Assembly (NCBI RefSeq): GCF_014203835.1 | Contig: NZ_JACHJW010000001.1 | Coordinates: forward strand, 6,708,501 to 6,772,500 | Direction: 5' to 3' | DNA: 64,000 bases | DNA from: Micromonospora polyrhachis | GTDB taxonomy: Bacteria; Actinomycetota; Actinomycetes; Mycobacteriales; Micromonosporaceae | Shown: one piece after another, positions 7,858 through 16,115 of the stretch | Position numbering within the stretch: the first letter of the stretch is position 1 | Layout: each line of letters starts with the position of its first letter | The notes under the pieces: model-generated | Databases searched by the model: none | What the model was told of the DNA's origin: nothing | What the model saw: the letters and a program-made list of their open reading frames with translations, nothing else | Made by a program: the position numbers and the translations under genes

Positions 7858-8615
7858 ACGAGCGCGCGGCGGCAGCGGCGCCTGCGGCCGGGCGACCCCA
7901 ACCGCTGATGAGCATCGGTGAGGTGCTGGCGCATCTGCGGGTGGAGTTTCCCGATACGACGATTTCCAAGCTGCGGTTTCTGGAGGCCGAGGGCCTGATC
8001 GAGCCGCAGCGCAGCCCGGCCGGCTACCGCAAGTACAGCTGGGACGATGTGGCGCGGCTGCGGTTTGTCCTGACGGCGCAGCGGGATCAGTATCTGCCGT
8101 TGCGGGTGATCCGGGATCAGCTGGCGGCGATGGACCGGGAGCCGGAGGTTACTGGTCGACAGCGGCCGACGTTGGTTGCGGTGGGGCCGGCCGGTGAGGT
8201 GCCGGGCCGTGGGCCGGGGGATGTGTCGTCGGCCGAGCCGGGCGAGGTGCGGTTGGGCCGGACCGATCTGGTGGCGCGTAGTGGCATCGACGAGAGCACC
8301 TTGACCGAGTTGGAGCGGTTGGGGGTGCTCGTGTCGAGTCCTCCGGGCTGGTACGACACGGATGCGTTGATCATCGCGCAGGCGGTGGCGGGGTTGGCGG
8401 CGTACGGGTTGGAGCCTCGGCATCTGCGGGGGTATCGGACGGCGGCTGACCGTGAGGTGGGGTTGTTCGCCCAGTTGGTCGCGCCGTTGGCTCGGCAGAA
8501 TGATCCGGCGGCGCGGGCGCGGGCGGCGGAGACGGCGCGGGAGTTGGTGGGTTTGTCGCAGCGGCTGCACGCGGCTCTGGTCCGGGTGGGCTTGCGGGCG
8601 ACGTTGGGCCGTTGA
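7854..8615 (+). CDS. ftsR: MerR-family cell-division regulator FtsR
   Basis: A 253-residue protein corresponding to Rv1828/FtsR. The winged-helix MerR domain (about 18-95) contains MSIGEVLAHL, ISKLRFLEAEGLIEPQR and GYRKYSWDDVARLRFVL. A second helical region (DLVARSGIDESTLTELERLG) resembles another helix-turn-helix, followed by a C-terminal helical domain. In Corynebacterium FtsR activates ftsZ. It starts with GTG at 7854 overlapping the garA stop, so it is translationally coupled to the metabolic switch. Confidence 0.9.
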   Translation: MNERAAAAAPAAGRPQPLMSIGEVLAHLRVEFPDTTISKLRFLEAEGLIEPQRSPAGYRKYSWDDVARLRFVLTAQRDQYLPLRVIRDQLAAMDREPEVTGRQRPTLVAVGPAGEVPGRGPGDVSSAEPGEVRLGRTDLVARSGIDESTLTELERLGVLVSSPPGWYDTDALIIAQAVAGLAAYGLEPRHLRGYRTAADREVGLFAQLVAPLARQNDPAARARAAETARELVGLSQRLHAALVRVGLRATLGR

Positions 8616-8791
8616 TGGGACGCCCGGCTGTCGGAAAGATCTGTCAGTCCGGGCGTGCCGTAGGCTTCGTGGGGTATCCCTTCGTGCGGGAGCAGGGCGG
8701 GTGACGCGTGTCGGACGATGACATGCCGGCCCGTGTACCGTGCAGGGAAGGGTGCGGTGCTGGGGAAGTAGACAACGACACGGAGGCGGCG

Positions 8792-9256
8792 GTGCGCGAG
8801 CTGAGCGTGGTCGGGGTTCGGGTGGAGCTGCCCAGCAACCAGCCGATCGTCCTGCTCAGGGAGGTGGAGGGCGACCGCTATCTGCCGATCTGGATTGGTG
8901 CGGTGGAGGCTACTGCGATCGCCTATGAGCAGCAGGGGGTCAAGCCGGCTCGGCCGTTGACGCATGATTTGTTGCGGGATGTGCTGTCGGCGTTGCAGGC
9001 GCCGTTGGAGGCGGTGGAGATCACGGAGTTGAAGGACAGCGTCTTCTACGCGGATCTGTTGATCGGTGATGGGCTTCGGGTGTCGGCTCGGCCGAGTGAT
9101 TCGATTGCGTTGGCGTTGCGGGTGGGTGCGCCGATCCGTTGTGCCGAGCAGGTGTTGACCGAGGCGGGGATCGTCATTCCGGACGAGCAGGAGGACGAGG
9201 TCGAAAAGTTCCGGGAGTTTCTGGAGCAGGTGCGACCGGAGGACTTCGCGGGCTGA
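8792..9256 (+). CDS. Bifunctional nuclease family protein (DUF151)
   Basis: A 154-residue protein matching Rv1829 almost motif for motif: VELPSNQPIVLLREVEGDRY, LPIWIGAVEATAIAYEQQG, RPLTHDLL, VSARPSDSIALALRVG and EDEVEKFREFLE. GTG 8792 was chosen because GGAGG (8782-8786) precedes it and the protein then begins at the family's conserved VRELSVVGVRVE. The open frame back to 8708 adds a Cys-containing stretch with no homology expected. Family members have DNase/RNase activity in plants. Single copy, between two MerR genes. Confidence 0.92.
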   Translation: MRELSVVGVRVELPSNQPIVLLREVEGDRYLPIWIGAVEATAIAYEQQGVKPARPLTHDLLRDVLSALQAPLEAVEITELKDSVFYADLLIGDGLRVSARPSDSIALALRVGAPIRCAEQVLTEAGIVIPDEQEDEVEKFREFLEQVRPEDFAG

Positions 9257-9271
9257 GTTGGTGGTGCCGTG

Positions 9272-9303
9272 CGGGGCTGGAGATTAGTCTTCGGCCCCGT
9301 TTT
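9272..9303 (+). terminator. Rho-independent terminator after the DUF151 gene
   Basis: The stem CGGGGC (9272-9277) / GCCCCG (9294-9299) is followed by TTTT (9300-9303), 15 bases past the stop of the nuclease gene. It is one of the few terminators here with a U-run. It separates the main cluster from the second MerR gene. Confidence 0.75.
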
Positions 9304-9484
9304 GTGTGTTCTGGTGGGGTGGGTGGGTTCGTCGCTGGGGGCGGGGGCTTCGGGGTGTCGGGCTGCGGCGTGTCGCGGCAGATCTTGCGGGGTAACCGGA
9401 ACGGTGGGCGTTAGTGTTGCCTTGTCGAGGGGTGACACGTCCCGGAAACGATGTGTTACCGCACTGGCGGGGGAGGTTTTCCGG

Positions 9485-10087
9485 ATGCACGAGCCACAGG
9501 ACCCTGACCCAGGTTCGTCCGAGTGTCGTCAGGTCGAGGTGGACCCGACGGGGACCGCCGGTTTGGACGATGGCTCCGTGGGCTATCGCGGAGTTACCGC
9601 CTGCCATGCGGTCAGCATCAGCTATCGCCAGTTGGACTACTGGGCGCGTACCGGTTTGGTGGTGCCGAGCATACGCGATGCGTCGGGTTCGGGCACATCG
9701 CGGCTCTACTCGTTCCGTGACCTGGTGGTGCTGAAGGTGGTCAAGCGGTTGCTGGATGCGGGGGTGTCGTTGCAGAACATCCGTAAGGCGATCGAGACGC
9801 TGCGTTCGCACGGGGTGGCTGATCTGGCCGGCATTACGTTGATCTCCGATGGGACGAGCGTGTACGAGTGTCGTTCGCCGGAGGAGGTGGTCGACCTGTT
9901 GCAGGGCGGCCAGGGGGTTTTCGGTATTGCGATCAGCGGCGCGTTCAAGGAGATCCAGGGGTCGTTGTCGCATCTGCCAGCGGAGCGTGCGGCACCGTCG
10001 ACTTCGGATGGTGATCGGGAGTCTGAGGCGGCGGAGTCGTTCGGTGACGAGTTGGCGGCGCGGCGGGCTCGTCGGCGGGCGGGTTGA
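9485..10087 (+). CDS. MerR-family regulator (Rv1830/ResR-McdR-like)
   Basis: A 200-residue protein with a MerR winged helix (about 40-115): VGYRGVTACHAVSISYRQLD, then YWARTGLVVPSIRD, SRLYSFRDLVVLKVVKRLLDAG and SLQNIRKAIETL. The C-terminal half has the FGIAISGAFKEIQGSL segment and an Arg-rich tail, as in Rv1830, a mycobacterial growth and division regulator. ATG 9485 follows GGGGGAGG (9468-9475). It has its own promoter region after the terminator at 9272-9303 and is the last gene of the conserved block. Confidence 0.9.
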   Translation: MHEPQDPDPGSSECRQVEVDPTGTAGLDDGSVGYRGVTACHAVSISYRQLDYWARTGLVVPSIRDASGSGTSRLYSFRDLVVLKVVKRLLDAGVSLQNIRKAIETLRSHGVADLAGITLISDGTSVYECRSPEEVVDLLQGGQGVFGIAISGAFKEIQGSLSHLPAERAAPSTSDGDRESEAAESFGDELAARRARRRAG

Positions 10088-10229
10088 CCGCCTGAGGTCG
10101 GGGGGCGCTTTACCTGGGCTTGGACCTGGGTAAGACGGGTCGCTCCCGTGGTTGGCCTGGTGTTTACGCTGGTCGGGTGAGGTAGAGGTGCTGCGGCCGA
10201 ACGCAGGAACCCTTGGCCCGTCGGGTGGT

Positions 10230-10727
10230 TTATGGGCTGCCGAGGCGTCCGCACAGTATGAGCGCCCAGCTGAGGCAGGCGAGTGCGGCGGTGGGGGTGG
10301 CGGCTCGGGCGATGTTCCAGCGGACCCATTTCGCCTCGAATTTTCTCCGGATCGTCGCGGGTGTGGTGCTGTTCGGGTTCGCTGTGGCGAGTTCGTTGTT
10401 GAGCGGCACGTTGATGCCGAAGGTGATGGCGATCATGGCGGTGTTCAGGAGGAACGCGGCCACGATCCAGGGCAGCATGGGTCGTCCGGCGGTGGGCAGG
10501 TGGAGTACGACGGCTGCGGCGGTCAGTAGTGGTGCGCCGACGAAGATGATGGCGAACCAGCCGTTGAGGATGGCTTCGTTGATCTGCCGCATGGTGGTGA
10601 CGAACGTCTGGTCGTCGGTGCGGCGTAGTCCGGGCATGACCGAGCAGGCGTACGCGTAGAAGAGGCCGGCGATGAGGCCGGTGGTGATGGTTGCTGCGAC
10701 GAGTGTGGCGGCTCGGAGTAGTGCCAT
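10230..10727 (-). CDS. DUF1772 / anthrone-oxygenase-like membrane protein
   Basis: A 165-residue integral membrane protein with four predicted spans. It has the DUF1772 pattern: GLIAGLFYAYACSVMPGLRR at the N-terminus, a TM near INEAILNGWFAIIF, and NVPLNNELA followed by RKFEAKWVRWNIAR. Family relatives include anthrone oxygenases of polyketide pathways, but most members are uncharacterised. It lies 20 bases downstream of the NmrA-like reductase and is probably co-transcribed and controlled by the divergent AraC regulator. Confidence 0.82.
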   Translation of the reverse strand: MALLRAATLVAATITTGLIAGLFYAYACSVMPGLRRTDDQTFVTTMRQINEAILNGWFAIIFVGAPLLTAAAVVLHLPTAGRPMLPWIVAAFLLNTAMIAITFGINVPLNNELATANPNSTTPATIRRKFEAKWVRWNIARAATPTAALACLSWALILCGRLGSP

Positions 10728-10747
10728 GGTGGGTTTGTCTCCGGTGT

Positions 10748-11578
10748 TCAGGGGTTCCAGATGCCGGTGGTGGCGGTGTCGTGGGCGTAGTTGGTGAAGT
10801 CTCGGGGGTCGCGGCCGAGGGCGCGGCGTACTCCGTCGGTCAGATGGGCGTTGCGGCCGTCGAGGACCCGGGTGAACAGGTCGGTGAGGGCTGCGATTTG
10901 TTCTTCGGGTACGCCGTGGGCGGCGGCTGCGGCCGCGTACTGGGCGGGGGTGACCGGGGTGTAGTGGATTTCCCGGCCGGTGGCCTTGCTGATTTCTGCG
11001 GCGACGTCGGCGAAGGTGAGCAGTCGGGGACCGGTGAGGTCGTAGGTCCGGCCGGTGTGGGTGTCGCTGGTCAGCGCGGCGACTGCCACGTCGGCGATGT
11101 CGTCGACGTCGATGAACGGTTCGGCCACGTCGCCGGCGGGGAGCACGATTTCGCCGTCGAGTACTGGTCCGAGTAGGAAGTGTTCGCTGAAGTTCTGGTT
11201 GAACCAGCTGGCTCGCAGGATGGTCCAGTCGACGCCGGAGTCTTTGACGGCCTGCTCGCTGGCTTGGGCTTCTTCTTCGCCTCGGCCGGAGAGCAGCACC
11301 AGGCGTCGGGTGCCGCTGTGTACGGCGAGGGTGGTGAAGGCGCGGATTGTCTCGGCGGCGCCGGGGAAGGCCAGGTCCGGGTAGAACACCAGGTACACCG
11401 CTTCGACGTCGTGGAGTAGGGGCGCCCAGGTGTTTTGGTCTGCCCAGTCGAATGGGGGCTGGCCGGTGCGGGAGCCGATGCGTACCGGTAGGGCGTGGGT
11501 GGTGAGCAGGTTGGCGACTCGGCGGCCGGTCTTGCCGGTGCCGCCGAGGACCAGGGTGGTTTTCGTGTTTTCTGTCAT
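10748..11578 (-). CDS. NmrA-like NAD(P)-binding protein
   Basis: A 276-residue atypical short-chain dehydrogenase. It has an N-terminal Rossmann glycine motif LVLGGTGKTGRRVA, then VYLVFYPD, LVLLSGRG and WTILRASWFNQNF, as in NmrA and azoreductase-like proteins. The usual SDR YxxxK pair is absent, so it may be a redox sensor or reductase of quinone-like compounds. The start is the ATG at 11576-11578; the frame continues upstream only as a shadow of the AraC gene. It is first of a two-gene operon with DUF1772. Confidence 0.85.
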   Translation of the reverse strand: MTENTKTTLVLGGTGKTGRRVANLLTTHALPVRIGSRTGQPPFDWADQNTWAPLLHDVEAVYLVFYPDLAFPGAAETIRAFTTLAVHSGTRRLVLLSGRGEEEAQASEQAVKDSGVDWTILRASWFNQNFSEHFLLGPVLDGEIVLPAGDVAEPFIDVDDIADVAVAALTSDTHTGRTYDLTGPRLLTFADVAAEISKATGREIHYTPVTPAQYAAAAAAHGVPEEQIAALTDLFTRVLDGRNAHLTDGVRRALGRDPRDFTNYAHDTATTGIWNP

Positions 11579-11659
11579 GCCGCTAGTCAAGCGTGTGACC
11601 TTGAGACGTGCCATGGTCGTAGAACTCTCTTCCATGTTTCGTCGTCTACGCTCTGTGGG

Positions 11660-12601
11660 GTGGATGCGTTGGTGGGGTTGTTGGACGGGCCGCGGGCCAG
11701 GGGTGCGTTCCTGCTTCGGTCGGTGCTGGATCCGCCGTGGTGTCTGCGGATCGAGGACCGGGCGCCGCTGACGCTGATGGCACTGGTGCGGGGGGACGCC
11801 TGGGTGGTTCCCGACGAGGGGGAGGCGGTACGGCTCAAGCCCGGGGATGTCGCGATCGCGCGCGGCCCGGATCCGTACCTGGTGGCCGACGATCCGGCGA
11901 CTCCACCGCAGGCGGTGATTCATCCCGGGCAGCGGTGCAGTACCCCCAGCGGTGAGCCGTTGTCTGGTCTGACGGACCGGGGGGTGCGGACCTGGGGTGC
12001 CGGTGTGGATGGTGCGACGGTCCTGCTCACGGGCACCTACCAACTGGCCAGTATGGTCAGTCAGCGGCTGCTGGCGGCGTTGCCCACGTTGCTGGTGCTG
12101 CCGGGGGAGGCGTGGGACAGTCCGCTCGTGGGGTTGCTCAGCGACGAGATGGTGAAGGATGAGCCGGGGCAGGAGGTTGTCCTGGACCGGTTGCTGGACC
12201 TGTTGCTCATCGCGGCGCTACGGGCCTGGTTGTCCCGTCCAGAGGGGAACGCCCCGGCTTGGTATCGGGCGCACAGCGATCCGGTGGTGGGTCGGGCGCT
12301 GCGGACTTTGCATGACGATCCGTCCCACCCGTGGACGGTTGCCGCGCTCGCGGCCGATGCCGGGGTATCCCGGGCGGCGCTGGCCCGTCGGTTCACCGAA
12401 CTGGTTGGCGAGCCGCCCATGACCTATCTCACGGGTTGGCGACTGGCCCTGGCGGCGGACCTGCTACGGCGTTCCGATGCCACCATCGGGGCGGTGGCTC
12501 GGCGGGTGGGGTACGGCAGTTCGTTCGCCCTGAGCGCCGCCTTCAAACGGGAGCAGGGGGTCAGTCCGCAGCAGTATCGCCTCGCAGGTGCCCGGGACTG
12601 A
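11660..12601 (+). CDS. AraC-family transcriptional regulator (cupin N-domain)
   Basis: A 313-residue regulator. Its N-terminal half is a cupin-type ligand domain (AraC_binding/cupin_6 style: FLLRSVLDPPWCLRI, ALVRGDAWVVPD, LKPGDVAIARGPDPYLVADD). The C-terminal AraC domain (about 215-310) has two HTHs: VAALAADAGVSRAALARRF and IGAVARRVGYGSSFALSAAF. GTG 11660 was picked because it gives the normal family length. It is divergent from the NmrA-DUF1772 operon with 81 bases between, so it probably regulates that operon. Confidence 0.9.
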   Translation: MDALVGLLDGPRARGAFLLRSVLDPPWCLRIEDRAPLTLMALVRGDAWVVPDEGEAVRLKPGDVAIARGPDPYLVADDPATPPQAVIHPGQRCSTPSGEPLSGLTDRGVRTWGAGVDGATVLLTGTYQLASMVSQRLLAALPTLLVLPGEAWDSPLVGLLSDEMVKDEPGQEVVLDRLLDLLLIAALRAWLSRPEGNAPAWYRAHSDPVVGRALRTLHDDPSHPWTVAALAADAGVSRAALARRFTELVGEPPMTYLTGWRLALAADLLRRSDATIGAVARRVGYGSSFALSAAFKREQGVSPQQYRLAGARD

Positions 12602-12662
12602 TCGCTGCGGGCGGTTTCGACAGTCGCGGCGCGGGTGGCGGTGATCGCGTCCCCGGGGGCGG

Positions 12663-14294
12663 TCAGTGGCCGCCCGCGAGTTCACCGGTGAGTTTCGCGT
12701 GGAGTTGGGCACTGGGCTTGTTCAGGCCGATGATCTCGACGGTTTTGCCGCGCTGGGCGTACTTGGTTTCGATCGCGTCCAGCGCCGCGACGGAGGACGC
12801 GTCCCAGATGTGCGCGGCGGAAAGATCGATAATGACCTGATCCGGATCGGTGGCGTAGTTGAACTGGGTGACCAGGTCGTTGGAGGAGGCGAAGAACAAC
12901 TCGCCTGTGACGGCGTAGACCACCGTGCTCCCGTCGGGGTCGAGGACGGCGGTGACGGTGGCCAGGTGCGCGACCCGCTTCGCGAAGATGACCATCGCGG
13001 TGACGGAGCCGGCGACGACACCGATGGCGAGGTTGCCGGTGGCGACCACGCAGGCCACGGTCATCACCATGACGGTGATCTCCCCGGCGGGCAGCCGCTT
13101 GAGCGTACGGGGTGCGATGGAGTGCCAGTCGAAGGTCGCCACCGAGACCATGACCATCACGGCGACCAGGGCGGCCATGGGGATGTCCGAGACGATCGGA
13201 CCGAAGACGATGCACAGGACCATCAGGAAGACGCCCGCCAGGAATGTGGAGAGGCGGGTCCGGGCACCGGACACCTTCACGTTGATCATCGTCTGGCCAA
13301 TCATCGCGCAACCGCCCATGCCGCCGAAGAAGCCGGTGACGATGTTGGCGATGCCCTGGCCGATGGACTCGCGGGTCTTGGAGGAGTGGGTGTCGGTGAT
13401 GTCGTCGACCAGCTTGGCGGTCATCAGCGACTCCATCAGGCCGACCAGTGCCATGGCGAGCGCGTACGGGGTGACGATGGTCAGGGTGTCCAGGGTGAAC
13501 GGCACGTCCGGCAGGCCGGGTACGGGCAACGAGGACGGCAGTGTCCCCTTGTCGCCCACGGTCGGTACCGCTATCCCGGCGGCGATTGTGATCACCGTGA
13601 GGATGACGATGGACACCAGTGGTGCCGGGACCGCCTTGGTGATCCTCGGGAAGAACACCATCAGCGCCAGCCCGCCGGCGATCAGCGGATACACGGCCCA
13701 CGGCACGTCGCGCACCTCCGGCACCTGCGCCATGAAGACCAGGATCGCGAGGGCGTTGACGAAGCCGACCATCACGCTACGCGGCACGAACCGCATCAGC
13801 CGCGCGACGCCGAGTGCACCCAGGATGACCTGGAAGACGCCGGCCAGGATGACGGCGGCGATCAGGTAGCCGAGGCCGTGTTCGCGGTTGAGCGGGGCGA
13901 TGACCAGGGCGACGGCGCCGGTGGCCGCTGAGATCATCGCGGGTCGTCCGCCGACGACCGCGATGGTCACGGCCATGGTGAAGGAGGCGAACAAGCCGAT
14001 AGCCGGGTCGACACCGGCGATGATCGAAAATGAGATCGCCTCGGGGACCAGCGCCAGGGCGACGACGAGCCCTGCCAGTGCCTCGGTGCGGAACACCTTG
14101 GGGGTCAGCCAGGACGGGCGGAGGCCGCGCAGTTGCGCGGCCCACGGTAGCGCGGAGGAAGGCAAGGGGGAACCTGTCGTACTCGGGCATGCCCGCGGTG
14201 GTGGGCGTGCGTCTTCGCCGGGGGCGTCGTCGGCCCGGCGGGGTGGAGGAGGAGCGTGGTGGCACTCGCGCCACCTGTGGTGTGGAGACGGCAT
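12663..14294 (-). CDS. SulP-family anion transporter with STAS domain
   Basis: A 543-residue transporter with 10 or more membrane spans. SulP landmarks are present: FRTEALAGLVVALALVPEAI, the GVDPAIGLFASF motif, GGRPAMISAATGAVALV, and MGGCAMIGQTMINVKVSGAR. A C-terminal STAS domain begins near residue 430 (QVIIDLSAAHIWDASSVAAL). The family carries sulfate, bicarbonate or other anions; this BicA/YchM-like type is often Na+-dependent bicarbonate or dicarboxylate. The first 50 residues are Pro/His/Arg-rich and may not be translated. No in-frame ATG lies between, so the start is uncertain. Confidence 0.92.
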   Translation of the reverse strand: MPSPHHRWRECHHAPPPPRRADDAPGEDARPPPRACPSTTGSPLPSSALPWAAQLRGLRPSWLTPKVFRTEALAGLVVALALVPEAISFSIIAGVDPAIGLFASFTMAVTIAVVGGRPAMISAATGAVALVIAPLNREHGLGYLIAAVILAGVFQVILGALGVARLMRFVPRSVMVGFVNALAILVFMAQVPEVRDVPWAVYPLIAGGLALMVFFPRITKAVPAPLVSIVILTVITIAAGIAVPTVGDKGTLPSSLPVPGLPDVPFTLDTLTIVTPYALAMALVGLMESLMTAKLVDDITDTHSSKTRESIGQGIANIVTGFFGGMGGCAMIGQTMINVKVSGARTRLSTFLAGVFLMVLCIVFGPIVSDIPMAALVAVMVMVSVATFDWHSIAPRTLKRLPAGEITVMVMTVACVVATGNLAIGVVAGSVTAMVIFAKRVAHLATVTAVLDPDGSTVVYAVTGELFFASSNDLVTQFNYATDPDQVIIDLSAAHIWDASSVAALDAIETKYAQRGKTVEIIGLNKPSAQLHAKLTGELAGGH

Positions 14295-14315
14295 GGACTC
14301 GTCTCCGCCGGCACC

Positions 14316-14332
14316 GACCTTACCCTAAGGTC
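14316..14332 (-). promoter_or_regulatory. Palindrome upstream of the sulP gene
   Basis: GACCTTA-CCC-TAAGGTC is a perfect 7-3-7 inverted repeat, 22 bases upstream of the earliest sulP start. Sites of this shape are typical of MerR-type regulators, but no MerR gene is adjacent. On the minus strand it contains TAAGGT, which could serve as a -10 element. This is an operator candidate only. Confidence 0.45.
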
Positions 14333-14419
14333 ACGGTAGAGATCGGTGACGGATGACCTGAGCCCACCGCGCGAAGTCCGGAAGGTAGCCTCACAGCCGG
14401 TACCCGACTGGCCGAGTGG

Positions 14420-14905
14420 TCAGCTCGGCGACCTGGACGTCGCGGGGCGGTCTGGCGCGAGACGCGTCCGCAGCGCCCGGGCCAGACCGTCCATGCGCTT
14501 GCTGTCGACTCGCGCATCCCCGGTCACACCCAGTAGCCCGAAAATGTTCGGCCCGAGCCGGTCCGGCGCCAGGTCGTCCATACGAGGGACGATGTGGAAG
14601 TGGACGTGGGCGAAGCCCTCGGCTTCGGCGAACTGGACCACGTAGGTCTTCACGCAACCGGTGACCGCCTTCAGCGCCCGGGAGATCCGGACCTGCCACC
14701 CGCCCAGGTTCGCCGCTTCGCTGTCGCTCAGGTCGGCGATGGCTGTCACGTGCCGGCGGGGGACAAGGATCAGCCAGCCCGGTAGCGCCGTGTCGAACGC
14801 GTGCGCGACCCGCCAGTGCTGATCTGCCGCGACGAACTCTCGGGCCGGGAGTGAGTCGATTCGATTGTTGTTCTCGCAGGCGAGGCAACTCGACGGCGCA
14901 TCCAT
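14420..14905 (-). CDS. HIT-family nucleotide hydrolase/transferase
   Basis: A 161-residue histidine-triad protein. The catalytic triad motif HxHxHxx reads HVHFHIVPR (about residues 96-104). It is preceded by LPGWLILVPRRHV, the usual substrate-binding strand, and by CLACENN at the N-terminus, which could bind zinc. HIT proteins cleave nucleoside phosphoramidates or dinucleotide polyphosphates. The stop of the upstream reductase gene is 65 bases away on the same strand, so they may share a transcript. Confidence 0.9.
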   Translation of the reverse strand: MDAPSSCLACENNNRIDSLPAREFVAADQHWRVAHAFDTALPGWLILVPRRHVTAIADLSDSEAANLGGWQVRISRALKAVTGCVKTYVVQFAEAEGFAHVHFHIVPRMDDLAPDRLGPNIFGLLGVTGDARVDSKRMDGLARALRTRLAPDRPATSRSPS

Positions 14906-14970
14906 GCCGGTGATGCTACAAACGCTCTGTTCCGGTCGATGACCGCACTGATCGTGGTCTGGATCGCCGG

Positions 14971-16014
14971 TCAGTCACGTGCGTCGAGCGGGCTGTGCAG
15001 TGAGAGGTGCGCGGTAAGGGCGCGGAGGAAGTCGGGGGCGTCGAAGACCGCTCCTGCGGAGGCGACGCCGACGGTCCTGGTCCGACCGGTGAGGATGCGG
15101 TCGACGGCCTCCACCGCGAGCGGTGCGCTGATGGCGTAGATGTCCTGGCCAGTGGCGACTGCGCGGCGTTCCGCGCCACCGGAGCGGACGATGACGTCAA
15201 CGACGAAGGTCTGCGCGGACCGACCGTGCTCGTCGACGGCGGTCGGTGCCGAGGCGTCAGGAGCGGACAGGTCCGCGGCGGCCTTGGCGGCCATGTAGGT
15301 GCGTACCTCCGGGATGGCCAGGTGGCTGGGAATGGTGACGACGTCGGCCATGGTGAACTCTGCGATGACGCTCTGGGTGCCGAGCGGAGCCGGGAAGGGC
15401 CATTCCAGGGTCGGCATCGCGTCGTTGTGGTATTCCAACTGTCCGCGGGTGTAGCGGACACGGCGTCCCCCGCGTCGCTGTCCGGAGACCGCGCCGGAGA
15501 CAATCGTTCCGTTGGTGGGGTGCCAGCTGCTCAGACCGTAGGCGATGTGTGCCTCGTCCGCGGACGTCCAGTCGCCCATCACGGCGGTGGCCAGCAGGTC
15601 GCCGAGACCACCGTAGAAGGCCATCGCCGGGACCACCACGGTGCCGGCGGCGCGGGCGCGCTCGGCGAAGTGCGTGAACGTGTCAAGGTTTGCCTCGATC
15701 TCGGCCGCCACGTCGACGTACGGGATGCCGGCGCGCAGTGCCGCCTCGACCAGCGGTCCGGCGGTCGAGGCGAAGGGCCCGGCGCAGTTGATCACGGCGG
15801 CCGCGCCGTCCAGTGCACGGTCGAGCGAGGCCGGATCGTCGACCGACGCCTGCTGTGCCTCAAGCCCGGGTTGGTCCTGCGCCATCGCCAGCAACTTGTC
15901 CTGGTCACGGCCGAGGAGCAGGGGGACATATCCACGCTCGCGCAACTCCGCGACCACAAACCGTCCGGTGTGCCCGTACGCACCGAACACTGCCACGTTC
16001 CGGCCCGATCCCAT
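14971..16014 (-). CDS. Saccharopine dehydrogenase-like NADP-binding reductase
   Basis: A 347-residue protein. The Rossmann start is NVAVFGAYGHTGRFVVAELR, then LLGRDQDKL, AVINCAGPFASTAGPLVEAAL, and GIPYVDVAAEIEAN; this is the order seen in trans-acting enoyl reductases and related proteins. The inner ATG at 16012-16014 is preferred because CTGGGAGCAGAT lies just before it; a start at 16044 adds ten residues. It is divergent from the GlxA-type regulator with about 100 bases between. The substrate is unknown. Confidence 0.82.
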   Translation of the reverse strand: MGSGRNVAVFGAYGHTGRFVVAELRERGYVPLLLGRDQDKLLAMAQDQPGLEAQQASVDDPASLDRALDGAAAVINCAGPFASTAGPLVEAALRAGIPYVDVAAEIEANLDTFTHFAERARAAGTVVVPAMAFYGGLGDLLATAVMGDWTSADEAHIAYGLSSWHPTNGTIVSGAVSGQRRGGRRVRYTRGQLEYHNDAMPTLEWPFPAPLGTQSVIAEFTMADVVTIPSHLAIPEVRTYMAAKAAADLSAPDASAPTAVDEHGRSAQTFVVDVIVRSGGAERRAVATGQDIYAISAPLAVEAVDRILTGRTRTVGVASAGAVFDAPDFLRALTAHLSLHSPLDARD

Positions 16015-16115
16015 ATCTGCTCCCAGGTGCTCGAAGTGATCCACTGGGGAAATCCTGTCGCCGACGACCCGTCGGTACCAGTGTCTGGAACGACAAGACC
16101 CGTACAGTTTCCGAC

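Noticed and set aside
12666-13931. Long plus-strand open frame of 421 codons opposite the SulP gene
   Set aside because: It reads as a His/Gly/Asp/Arg-rich string without hydrophobic core, exactly as expected for the antisense of a GC-biased transporter gene.
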